Position numbers and translations under genes: made by a program
Shown: positions 9,337 through 17,899 of the stretch, one piece after another
Layout: the number at the start of each line of letters is the position of its first letter
Position numbering within the stretch: the stretch's first letter is position 1
The notes under the pieces: model-generated
Told to the model about the DNA's origin: nothing
Database searches by the model: none
What the model saw: the letters and a program-made list of their open reading frames with translations, nothing else
Origin: Luteimonas panaciterrae
Lineage (GTDB): Bacteria; Pseudomonadota; Gammaproteobacteria; Xanthomonadales; Xanthomonadaceae
Assembly: GCF_020511115.1 (NCBI RefSeq)
Contig: NZ_JAJAVH010000014.1
Coordinates: 94,648 to 158,647 of the forward strand
Direction: 5' to 3'
Length of the DNA stretch: 64,000 bases

Positions 9337-12300
9337 CTATCGGACCTGTCGCCAGGATTGACGGCCGCAGGGACGCGGCAAGTAGAGCGGATCCGCACCC
9401 GGCGCGCGCAGCACGAAGGTGCACATCTTGGCGTTGATGCGCTGCTGCAGGCAGCCCGGCGTGGTCGGATCGCACAGGGCTTGCAGCTCTTCCAGCGTCG
9501 GCGTCGGCGGCACGAACACGTTGGTGTCCTTCACGGGCGGCATGTTCTTGCCGTCCTTGTTGAGGGAGATCGCACCGCATTCGCCCGTGCACACCGGGTT
9601 GCCACCGCGAGAGTTCGAGACACCGGACATGCCACCCGCACCCGTCAGCAGGTTCAACGCATACAGCCAGTTGATGCCGCCACCGGCCGAACAGGTCGTG
9701 TCCACGCCTTCGTAGGTGGTGAAGATCACCTTGCCGTTCTGGATCCTCGGCGTGCCGATGAAGCGCTCGCCCTTGCCGGACGTGCCTACCTTCAAGTCGA
9801 TGTACCAGCCGCGCTTGGTGCCGTAGGTGACCAGGTTGTTCGAAACATCACGCGTGTCGTAGCCACCGGACGTCGCGACATTGGAAATGGTCTGCTCGAC
9901 CAGCATGTCGCGGCCGGTGATGCGATCGTCGCTCTGGTTGTCCCAGATGCCGTACAGGCTCTGCACCGGCGGATTGTTGCTGACGGTGTTGTCGCCCACG
10001 GCGAAGTAACGGCCGGTACCGAACAGGATGCTGACGCCACCGCTCGGTCCGCTAGTGACCTCGATGCCGCCGGTGATCGGCTGAGCGACGGTACCGATCT
10101 TCGCCGTGAACAGCGGCTCCCCGCTGTAAGCCACGGTCCAGTTGGCCGGGTTCGTCTCGGTCAGATTGAACTTCCACACATTGCCTTGCAGGTCGCCGCC
10201 GTAGACGGTGTCGACGATGCCGTCATTGTTCGCCAACGCCACCGGCGCGACGCTCATCAAGCCGTTGCGCACGGCGTAGGCGGTACCGGTGGGCTTCAGG
10301 CGCGACAGCACGGTTCCGTCGTTGGCGTCGACGACGAACAGCACGGGCGCACCGGAATCCGAATTGACGCCGTTGCCGAAGATCGCCACCCAGCGCGGCC
10401 GCCCGCTGCTGCCCTTGATCGGCACGATGATGGGCTTGCCCATGACCATGCCGAGATCGTTGATCGTGCTGCCGCTCAACTCCCACAGCGCATCGTTGGC
10501 CGTGAAGCCTCCGGGGTTGGACACGTTCAGGCCGAACACCGATTTGCCGCCCGCTCCCGTGGCGCCGACGAGCAGCGTGCGCCAGTTGCCCGTCGAGGTG
10601 GACGGCACGTCGGAAGTGGTGATGGCGCCATCCACGTAATAGCGATGGAGCAGGTTCGGATCGGCCAGGCTCGCCAGATGATCCAGCGAACCGGAAGGAA
10701 TGAAGCCGAAAAGCTCGGTGCCGCCCGTGGTGTCGTTCTTCGCGTTGAAGGCATGCAGCATGCCGTCGTTGGCGCCGACGTAGATGACCGGGTCGCGGGA
10801 AGCCTTGGTTTCGAGATAGGTCCTGTAGCTCTCGCCCAGCTCCCGCTTCCAGTCCACCGTGGTGAAGCTCGCCCAGGAGTCGTAGCCGTAATCATCGCGC
10901 GGCGAGGCGATTTCAGGCGTCGAGTTGATGATGTCGCCCAGCGCGGAGCTGCGGTTGCGCAAGGTTTTGTTGGGATCGCCGCCCGTGCCACGTTCGTTGG
11001 CGTGGTCGCCCTTGATGTAGGCCACCAGGTTGTTGACGGTGTACGTGCTGCGGAACCACGTGGGAATGATCGTCATGCCCATTGCCGCGAGCTTGGCTTC
11101 GCGGGTTCCACCCGGGATGTTGTTGCCCGTAAATGTCCTGGACATGGCGGGCGTGCGCACTGTTCCGTCGGCTCTGATCTCGGTCGGCACGCTCACCATG
11201 AAGATGTTGTCGCGGCTGGACGCGGGTGGCAGCTTGGCCGCGGCGCTCCAGATCTCGTTGCCCGCCGAACCATCGGGATTCACCTGGACTCCACGCACGT
11301 TGCCGATCCAGTCGTTGACCGATTTGTCGGTCAGTTCGTATGTCGCTTCCAGCGTGAACGAATTGCCGGTGATGCGCGCGCCGCCGCCGGCGCCGCCCGT
11401 CGGCGCCTTGTTGCCCGCCGCTTCCGCGAAGATGCGATCGAGCTCGGACTTCAACTTGGACGGGTCGCGGGCAAGGAAGTAGTTGTCGGGCGTTCCCGCC
11501 ACGCGCTTGTCCCACTCGCCCGCATCGGGCTTGTTATTGCCGTTGGCATCCTTGAAACCGCCGTACTTGGCCGCGTACCAGAGCGGGCTTTCCAGCAGCT
11601 TGGCGTTGCTGGTGCCGACGGTGAACTTCATCACCTTCGGCTTGTACCAGTCCGTGCGCGGCTCGTCGGTGACGGTCAGGATCGAGCCGTCGCTGCTGCC
11701 AGGACGCAAGGCGAGGCGATAGACGCCATCTCTGTTCGATCCCGTCACGGCGAAGCCGGTCATCATCGCGTTGCCGGCGTAAGCGGACAGGTTCTCGATG
11801 CGCACCAGCACTTCATTGGCGGCCACATTCGGCGATCCGCCTGCGCAGACGGGCGAATCGGAACGCCAGCAGATGTCCTTGCCGGTGTAGCCGGTGTTCT
11901 TCGGGTTGGTATTGGCGTCGCAGGTCGCGCCGACACAGTAGGTCATCATCGAGACCACGTCGTTGTCGTGGTCGTTGCCCCACAGCGAATCTTCCCAGAC
12001 CAGGGAGAAGCTACCCGCATTTCCGTTGGCCGTCAGCGCGCGGCCATAGACGTGCTGTGGCGAGACTGCGGACGTCTTCGCGCCCACGCCCACCGATCCC
12101 AGGAAGCAGGTGCGCCAGTTCCTGTCCCGATTGCTACCGTCGATCAGGGCTTGACCGGACTTGTTCGCCTGGCACAGCGGCGACAGCGTGATCTTGCCGT
12201 TTCCGATCGGAATATCGAATTTCGGCAGGTTCTCGGCCATCGCCACCGCATAGGTCGTCACGGTGTTCTTGTAGCTGGCCGGCTTGTTCTGCAAGCCCGG

Positions 12301-13983
12301 CCGCATATCGGTGATCTTCGCCTGGAATGCCAGGCCCGACATGAGATAGCTGCCTTCGATCGACGGCACATCCGGGCACATGCCTCGCGCCTTCGACAAC
12401 TCGCTCAGCGGCTTGGCGGTACAGATGTCTTCGTGAGTATTGACGGAATTGCCGACGGCGAGCTCCGCCTGATTGGCCACGACACGGCCGATCATGTAAT
12501 TGCCGTTGATGTTCTCGTTCGTGCCCAGACCATCGGTCGCGGTGGCGGCGCCGGCGATTCGCGGCACGCCCGGCACTTCGTCGCTGTCGAACGACGGCAG
12601 ACCCGAGGACATCACCAGGATGTTGCAGGTCGCGCAGAAGGAGTTGCCGCCCTGGGCCGTGGCGCGATACGGGTCGAGCCAGGTGAGCGTGGAAGGCAGG
12701 CCGGTCAGATCGGTTCCGCCGGTGAAATTTCCCGTGGCCGTGGTTTCGCCCGCCACGTAGCGCAGCGCTTCCGCATACATTTCGGCCAGCGGATTGCCCC
12801 AAGCGCTGCAATTCTGAGTGCCGGTGCCCGGATTGTTGAGCGAGCCATTTCCCGCGTCCGGATATCCCTGACGATTCAGATAACCCCAGTTGTTGCAGTC
12901 GTTCCAGACACTGCTGTAATTCCACTGCGTCAGCTTGAAGCGCGACAGCGTATTGATGATGCCTTCGGCATTGTCGGTCTGGTTACAGAAGCGGCCATTG
13001 CTGAGATCCACTTCATCTCCGGCAATGCAGCCCGTGTTCGTGCCGCTGTTGCCCGCCAGCTTGCCGATATTGCGGCGAAGCACGCCGCCACTGCGCGGCT
13101 TGGAATACGAACCGCTGACCATGCCGAAACGCAGGCGTCCGGTCTCTCCGTACGTCTGGAGCAGTCCGACCGGCTTGTAGCTGTCGGTGGTGCCGCTGCT
13201 GTATTTCTGGCAGAAGCTCTCGCGGCGATTGGTGGCGGCTTCCGCCGGATCGCAAACTTCCACGCGAACGGTGTAGGTGCTGTCGACGCCAGTAGGACGA
13301 TCCGGGTTGTCATTGCCGACGGTGCACTGCTGCAATGCCGTGGCCGCCCATTCCGACCAGTTGCCCGACTTCACGCGCATGAAGGGAGCGCCGGTACTGC
13401 TGGTGCTCGTATTGCAGAACGACTGCACGCCCGTGAGCGGCGCGTAATTGCCGATATCGGCGCCGCTGTACACCTTCACCCAAGCATGCAGGTCGCTCGG
13501 GATATTGGCGCGCTCCAGCACCGTGGTCGTGTCGTCGGTACTGCGCTGTCCGCCGTAAAGCACGAAACGCAGCACGTCGAGGCGACTCATCGTCACCCAG
13601 TTCAGGAAGTTGCCGCTCCAGCGTCCGGTCTGTCCCGAGCAGGAATGGCCTGTCGCCGGACCGGTGGCCTTGAAACGGCCAGAGCTGTAGCTGTAGCAGA
13701 GCTTCGAGTCGAAATAGCCCGCGTAATCGAAACGGTCCTGATAGGTGATGTCCAGCAGGCCATCGCCGTCCAGGTCCGTGTAGTCGGTGTAGGCCTTGTT
13801 GAACAACTGCTCGTCGCGCGACATCACGAGCATCATCAACGGCGGATCGCTCTGGCCGGAGAACAACGGCACCTGCGACACGTCGTAGTCGTTGCTGCCC
13901 GCAGTGAGATCGACGCTACGGGTGACCAGCAGCGTCACCAGAAGTACGACCGCGGAAAGGCGGAACCATGTTGGGATGGTCAT
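9337..13983 (-). CDS. pilY1: Type IV pilus tip adhesin/assembly protein PilY1
   Basis: 1548 residues, longer than the about 1160 of the Pseudomonas aeruginosa protein. After a signal peptide (RLSAVVLLVTLLVTRSVDLT) comes the conserved PilY1 start (LMMLVMSRDEQLFNKAYTDY, then DLDGDGLLDITY). A seven-bladed propeller occupies about residues 1060-1480 (VIYVGANDGMLHAFN; DANDGTVLSRLKP). The Asp-rich loop NNDGIVDTVYGGDLQGNVWK near residue 1255 matches the calcium site that regulates pilus extension and retraction. PilY1 caps the pilus with the minor pilins and takes part in adhesion and surface sensing. The long N-terminal half, rich in Cys and Asn/Gly, is probably the variable adhesive part. Confidence 0.95.
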   Translation of the reverse strand: MTIPTWFRLSAVVLLVTLLVTRSVDLTAGSNDYDVSQVPLFSGQSDPPLMMLVMSRDEQLFNKAYTDYTDLDGDGLLDITYQDRFDYAGYFDSKLCYSYSSGRFKATGPATGHSCSGQTGRWSGNFLNWVTMSRLDVLRFVLYGGQRSTDDTTTVLERANIPSDLHAWVKVYSGADIGNYAPLTGVQSFCNTSTSSTGAPFMRVKSGNWSEWAATALQQCTVGNDNPDRPTGVDSTYTVRVEVCDPAEAATNRRESFCQKYSSGTTDSYKPVGLLQTYGETGRLRFGMVSGSYSKPRSGGVLRRNIGKLAGNSGTNTGCIAGDEVDLSNGRFCNQTDNAEGIINTLSRFKLTQWNYSSVWNDCNNWGYLNRQGYPDAGNGSLNNPGTGTQNCSAWGNPLAEMYAEALRYVAGETTATGNFTGGTDLTGLPSTLTWLDPYRATAQGGNSFCATCNILVMSSGLPSFDSDEVPGVPRIAGAATATDGLGTNENINGNYMIGRVVANQAELAVGNSVNTHEDICTAKPLSELSKARGMCPDVPSIEGSYLMSGLAFQAKITDMRPGLQNKPASYKNTVTTYAVAMAENLPKFDIPIGNGKITLSPLCQANKSGQALIDGSNRDRNWRTCFLGSVGVGAKTSAVSPQHVYGRALTANGNAGSFSLVWEDSLWGNDHDNDVVSMMTYCVGATCDANTNPKNTGYTGKDICWRSDSPVCAGGSPNVAANEVLVRIENLSAYAGNAMMTGFAVTGSNRDGVYRLALRPGSSDGSILTVTDEPRTDWYKPKVMKFTVGTSNAKLLESPLWYAAKYGGFKDANGNNKPDAGEWDKRVAGTPDNYFLARDPSKLKSELDRIFAEAAGNKAPTGGAGGGARITGNSFTLEATYELTDKSVNDWIGNVRGVQVNPDGSAGNEIWSAAAKLPPASSRDNIFMVSVPTEIRADGTVRTPAMSRTFTGNNIPGGTREAKLAAMGMTIIPTWFRSTYTVNNLVAYIKGDHANERGTGGDPNKTLRNRSSALGDIINSTPEIASPRDDYGYDSWASFTTVDWKRELGESYRTYLETKASRDPVIYVGANDGMLHAFNAKNDTTGGTELFGFIPSGSLDHLASLADPNLLHRYYVDGAITTSDVPSTSTGNWRTLLVGATGAGGKSVFGLNVSNPGGFTANDALWELSGSTINDLGMVMGKPIIVPIKGSSGRPRWVAIFGNGVNSDSGAPVLFVVDANDGTVLSRLKPTGTAYAVRNGLMSVAPVALANNDGIVDTVYGGDLQGNVWKFNLTETNPANWTVAYSGEPLFTAKIGTVAQPITGGIEVTSGPSGGVSILFGTGRYFAVGDNTVSNNPPVQSLYGIWDNQSDDRITGRDMLVEQTISNVATSGGYDTRDVSNNLVTYGTKRGWYIDLKVGTSGKGERFIGTPRIQNGKVIFTTYEGVDTTCSAGGGINWLYALNLLTGAGGMSGVSNSRGGNPVCTGECGAISLNKDGKNMPPVKDTNVFVPPTPTLEELQALCDPTTPGCLQQRINAKMCTFVLRAPGADPLYLPRPCGRQSWRQVR

Positions 13984-14000
13984 AGTTGTCTCCGCGGTCC

Positions 14001-14513
14001 TCAGGGAATGAACACTGTGTCGATGACCGCACTGGCGCTGGGGTTGTCGTCATCGTCGTTGGTGTCGCTCGCCAACGCCGTGATTTCGTAGATGTTGCCG
14101 GTCTCTTCGTTTTCCTTGTTGCCGATGCGGCGGCTGGAAGCCGCGAAGCAGCGATCGACACGCCGGATATAGGTATCTTCATTGACGTCGCCCAGAGGGC
14201 GCGCGCTGTCGTTGCCGTCGGCCCAGCTCGCCGGATCGAACGTCGGCGAACACACTTCCTGATCGGCGGCGAAGGTGCCGGTGAGTCCCAACTTGTCGCT
14301 GATGTCCGCTTCCGAATCGCGCGCCGCCAGCTCGGCGTTCTGGAACGCCAGATTGACGCGGTTGTAATTGGACGACATGCGCTCCTGCATGCCGATCACG
14401 CGCATGCCGGCGATGCCGATCAGGGCCATCAGGATCAGCATGATCAAGGCCACGTACAGCACCGCGCCTCGCTGCTTGTAGGGAACCATCGACTCGGTGT
14501 TTCGATTCTTCAT
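14001..14513 (-). CDS. pilX: Type IV pilus assembly protein PilX
   Basis: 170 residues beginning MKNRNTESMVPYKQRGAVLY, then a hydrophobic helix VALIMLILMALIGIAGMRVI and the ERMSSNYNRVNLAFQNAELA segment that is diagnostic for PilX (PilX_N and PilX domains). PilX connects the minor pilins to PilY1. ATG at 14513 is the start; a longer in-frame extension overlaps pilW and is rejected. The pilY1 start lies 17 bases downstream of this stop. Confidence 0.92.
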   Translation of the reverse strand: MKNRNTESMVPYKQRGAVLYVALIMLILMALIGIAGMRVIGMQERMSSNYNRVNLAFQNAELAARDSEADISDKLGLTGTFAADQEVCSPTFDPASWADGNDSARPLGDVNEDTYIRRVDRCFAASSRRIGNKENEETGNIYEITALASDTNDDDDNPSASAVIDTVFIP

Positions 14514-14526
14514 GGCGAGCCTCGCG

Positions 14527-15708
14527 TCAATTCCCGTACAGCCGGTTGCGCAATGCGACCGTGGATTGATAGACGGTGCGATAGCGGCCATCGTTGGGCA
14601 GCGTGAATCCCACGCCCAGGGACGATGGCGAGACGGCCGCCTCCGCCTGGGCCGACCCGGCGCGACTATCGCTTGCGGCCAGCAGCCCGACCTGCACCAG
14701 ACCGACCCGGCGCCAGCTGTTGTCCGCGGGCGTGACCGCGTTGACGGTTGCCGCCGTGCCCACGCGATCGACGTAACCCGTCGGCGGGTTGGCGGCGTTC
14801 AACTCGCGATCCTGGCCGTACAGCAACTGCAGGTTCTCGACCCCTTCGACCAGTTCCTGCTGGTCGGATTCGAGCGTGCCGCCTGGCGTGGTCCGGAATC
14901 GCACGCGATAGAGAGCAGGCCGCGGATTCGCATCGTCGTTGAGACCGATGTAGTACACGACGCTCTCGGCGCGATACAGCATCGCCTGACCCGCGGTGAA
15001 CACCTTGCTGAAAGAGGTTTCGTTTTCCGGCGCATCGTCGTCCATGACGATCATCCCGGTGGTGCTGTCTTCCCCCGCTTCGAACACGGTGGCATTCATG
15101 CAATCGGCCACGCCGAACAGGCCGGGATTGTCGACGCCGCTACGCAGCACGTCCCAGCGCGCGGCATCGAATGAGAACGTCGGAGCGCCACCCGAACCAC
15201 CGATGGCGGTGATCGGCACGCCCTCGGGAGCGAAATAGCGCAACGCGATGATGTCGCTGCCGGCGATGCGATTGTCCGTCGCATCGGCGATCTCGGCCGG
15301 CAACGCGGGAGTGAACGCCGTGCCGCCCGCCGTGGGGTTCTCCGAGATCGTCACGCCGGTGGCGCCAGGCGCGGTGCCCGTGGCCTCGTAGCCGCGAATC
15401 GATACCCCGAACTGCAAGCCTTCCTCGGCGCCGGCACCGAATGTCGTATCCAGCCCGCTTGGAGACTGCTGCGCGTGCGCCTGATCGTTGACGCAGCCGA
15501 AATGCCCGGCCATGCGGATATCGCGCTGCAGGTAGTCGACCGCGAACCGGCCATTCTCCTGCGTCCGGCTCAAGCCTTCCGACAATTGGTAGGACGCGCG
15601 CGAAGCACTGAACACCTGCAACAACCCCAGCATCAGGATCGTGCCGATCAGCATCGCGATCATGAGTTCGATCAGGGAGAGGCCCTGACTGTTGCGCCGC
15701 ATGTTCAT
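14527..15708 (-). CDS. pilW: Type IV pilus assembly protein PilW
   Basis: 393 residues with leader MNMRRNSQG|LSLIELMIAM (Leu instead of Phe at +1, as in several PilW proteins), then FSASRASYQLSEGLSRTQEN and GRFAVDYLQRDIRMAGHFGC, the conserved PilW block. The start codon overlaps the pilV stop (ATGA at 15705-15708). PilW is a minor pilin of the tip priming complex and is exported via the pilus machinery. Confidence 0.93.
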   Translation of the reverse strand: MNMRRNSQGLSLIELMIAMLIGTILMLGLLQVFSASRASYQLSEGLSRTQENGRFAVDYLQRDIRMAGHFGCVNDQAHAQQSPSGLDTTFGAGAEEGLQFGVSIRGYEATGTAPGATGVTISENPTAGGTAFTPALPAEIADATDNRIAGSDIIALRYFAPEGVPITAIGGSGGAPTFSFDAARWDVLRSGVDNPGLFGVADCMNATVFEAGEDSTTGMIVMDDDAPENETSFSKVFTAGQAMLYRAESVVYYIGLNDDANPRPALYRVRFRTTPGGTLESDQQELVEGVENLQLLYGQDRELNAANPPTGYVDRVGTAATVNAVTPADNSWRRVGLVQVGLLAASDSRAGSAQAEAAVSPSSLGVGFTLPNDGRYRTVYQSTVALRNRLYGN

Positions 15709-16178
15709 AGCCGGGTCGTCGCCTCGAAGGTGAGCGGGTCGGAGCCGACGGTCCAACGCTCGTCATCCCAGCTGATGGCCACCGTGACCTGATCGTCAGC
15801 AGCCTGGGTCACGCTGGCTGTCGCGCCGGCACCCAGCGTCCTGCCCAGGCGGCAGCGCCACGCCGTGAGGTACTGCGTCGTGGTCAAACCGTTGCCGACG
15901 GCCGGCACGCAGGACGTCGCGCTGGTCGTGGCCGTATAGGTGCCCTCGTAGGCGGCGACATTGATTCGATTGACTCGGATCTGATCGAGCAGCTCGTACG
16001 CCATGTTCGTGGCCTGGGTACGGTAGTTCGAGCTTTCCGCATAGCGCACGCTCATGGTCTGCAGCATCGCCAGACCGAGCAGTCCGAAGGACAGCACCAG
16101 GATCGCGATCAGCACCTCGATCAGGCTGAAGCCGCGCATGGCGCGCGCGGCACCCATGCGGTGATGTTGCGAACTCAT
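15705..16178 (-). CDS. pilV: Type IV pilus modification/minor pilin PilV
   Basis: 157 residues: leader MSSQHHRMGAARAMRG|FSLIEVL, then LSFGLLGLAMLQTMSVRYAE and SNYRTQATNMAYELLDQIRVN, the PilV (N-methylation plus PilV domain) signature. Start ATG at 16178 overlaps the fimU stop by 4 bases. Part of the minor-pilin subcomplex with FimU, PilW and PilX. Confidence 0.92.
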   Translation of the reverse strand: MSSQHHRMGAARAMRGFSLIEVLIAILVLSFGLLGLAMLQTMSVRYAESSNYRTQATNMAYELLDQIRVNRINVAAYEGTYTATTSATSCVPAVGNGLTTTQYLTAWRCRLGRTLGAGATASVTQAADDQVTVAISWDDERWTVGSDPLTFEATTRL

Positions 16179-16693
16179 GAGCAAGCCTCCCTGGGCTGGG
16201 CGCTCGCCCGGCCCGTGGTCGTGATCTCCAGCCTGACCTGCAGATCGGAGTTCCCGCACTCCTTCGCCCGGAGGACGACTTCCTGATCGTCCGCGTTGGC
16301 GCGTCGGCCGCGGTTGTCGAAGGTGATCACGCCATCCTCCGGCCCGGTGATCGTCATCCTGTCGTTCGCCTCGACGAAGCGCACGAGCGTTTCGCCGGCA
16401 TCGATCGTGCCGTCACCGTTGGTGTCATCCCAGACCAGCCATCCCCCGCTCCAGTCGTCGGCGCAGGCGGCACCGTCCGTGCTTCCGCAGACGCTGGCCG
16501 GCCGCGCGCTGCGGATGGCCTCGCTGCGCGCGAGCGTGAGTGAGGCGATCATTTCGTTGGTCGCCGTGGCGAGACGATTGGAGCGCATGACACCCTCAAA
16601 GCTGGGGAACGCGATAGCAGCGAGGACTGCCAGCACAGCCACTGTGATCATCAGTTCCACGAGTGTGAAACCGCGTGCCGGCCCCAATCGCAT
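16175..16693 (-). CDS. fimU: Type IV pilus minor pilin FimU/FimT (GspH family)
   Basis: 172 residues with leader MRLGPARG|FTLVELMITV and the GspH domain (SFEGVMRSNRLATATNEMIA, LARSEAIRS, then a WLVWDDTNGDGTIDAGE calcium-like loop). It is first in the minor pilin operon. ATG at 16693 is preceded by a strong AGGGGG Shine-Dalgarno, which settles the start against a longer open frame. It is divergent from the sensor kinase gene at 16820, so the 126-bp gap must carry both promoters. Confidence 0.93.
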   Translation of the reverse strand: MRLGPARGFTLVELMITVAVLAVLAAIAFPSFEGVMRSNRLATATNEMIASLTLARSEAIRSARPASVCGSTDGAACADDWSGGWLVWDDTNGDGTIDAGETLVRFVEANDRMTITGPEDGVITFDNRGRRANADDQEVVLRAKECGNSDLQVRLEITTTGRASAQPREACS

Positions 16694-16819
16694 ATGTACC
16701 CCCTCCCCTCGATATGCCAAGGTTAGCGGCCCGCCATCGGCGGGCAAGCGGATTCGGGACAAGCGGTCGGATGGCTCCGACGGACGCATGCGACCGGCCC
16801 ACTCGTATCATGTGACCCA

Positions 16820-17872
16820 ATGCCCACTTCTTCTCCACAACGCAGTCCGCAGCACAGTCCGCTCGACACCTTGTGGCAAGCGCCCGCGATCGCCTGGATG
16901 CTGTTCGCCGGTGAAGCGTTGGCGCTGGTTCTCGCGCTCGCGCCAAGCAGCGAGGAGCATCGACTGCGTTATTTCGGACTGGTCTCGATCGCCATCCAGT
17001 GGACGCTGTTGTGGACGCTCGCCGCCACTTACCTGATTCGCAAACCGCTGCGCGTGCTTCCGCCGCAGCGCATCGCGTATGTCGTGCTCGCCATCCTGCT
17101 GTTCAACACCTGGGGCATCACCGAACTGATCGGATTCCTGTTCCGCGACACCTGGCAGATCACGCGCGAGCAATGGTCGTGGACGCAATGGCGCGTGCTT
17201 GGAATCATCACCACAGTCGGCATCTTCGGCCTGGCCGCGTTCCAGAACCAATGGCGCACGCGACAGATGGCGCTGCGCGCCAAGCAGTCACAACTGGAAG
17301 CACTGCAGGCCCGCATCCGCCCGCACTTCTTGTTCAACACCTTGAACACGGGTGCGGCGCTCGTGCATCAGCAACCCGAGGCCGCCGAACGCGTGTTGCT
17401 GGATCTGGCCGATCTGTTCCGGGCGGCATTGGCCGGCCCGCGCGAGATTTCGCTCGACGACGAACTGTCGCTGGTGCGCCGCTATCTCGAAATCGAAGCG
17501 TTCCGGCTCGGCGACCGATTGAAGATCCACTGGCATCTCCCACAAGCCATGCCCGCGGTCAACGTTCCCGCCCTGTCGATCCAGCCGTTGGTGGAGAACG
17601 CCATCCGGCACGGCATTGAGCGGATTCCCGCCGGTGGCGATGTCGAGATCGCGGTGACCGTCACGCCCAACGCCGTGACGGTCCGCATCACCAACCCCGT
17701 GCCGCCCGCCGGAGAGCGCTCGCATGGCCATCAAGTGGGCTTGAGCGCCTCGCAGGTACGCATCGAAGCACTGACGGGCGGCCGCGGCAGCGTGCGAATC
17801 CAGAGCGACGGACAGCGGTTCTACGCCACCGTGCGGCTGCCTCTCAATTCGAGCGAAGCGAGCGGGAGCTAG
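16820..17872 (+). CDS. Sensor histidine kinase, LytS/AlgZ (FimS) type
   Basis: 350 residues. Four membrane helices fill residues about 22-140 with no extracytoplasmic sensor domain; then the His_kinase box with IRPHFLFNTLN (phospho-acceptor His169), the N box QPLVENAIRHG (Asn260) and a G box GHQVGLSASQVRIEAL (303-318). This architecture is that of AlgZ/FimS and YehU. No response regulator gene is adjacent; the next gene, ppnN, is convergent. It lies back-to-back with fimU, and FimS-AlgR is the known regulator of the fimU-pilVWXY1E operon in Pseudomonas aeruginosa, which makes control of the neighbouring operon a good hypothesis. The partner regulator would be elsewhere. Confidence 0.9.
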   Translation: MPTSSPQRSPQHSPLDTLWQAPAIAWMLFAGEALALVLALAPSSEEHRLRYFGLVSIAIQWTLLWTLAATYLIRKPLRVLPPQRIAYVVLAILLFNTWGITELIGFLFRDTWQITREQWSWTQWRVLGIITTVGIFGLAAFQNQWRTRQMALRAKQSQLEALQARIRPHFLFNTLNTGAALVHQQPEAAERVLLDLADLFRAALAGPREISLDDELSLVRRYLEIEAFRLGDRLKIHWHLPQAMPAVNVPALSIQPLVENAIRHGIERIPAGGDVEIAVTVTPNAVTVRITNPVPPAGERSHGHQVGLSASQVRIEALTGGRGSVRIQSDGQRFYATVRLPLNSSEASGS

Positions 17873-17899
17873 CGCCCCCGCCTCAACAATTCAGCCGGA

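Noticed and set aside
9301..14091. A 1596-codon open frame on the plus strand opposite pilY1.
   Set aside because: High-GC antisense frame; its translation is Arg/Ala/Gly/His-rich with no domain, while the minus strand encodes a clear PilY1.
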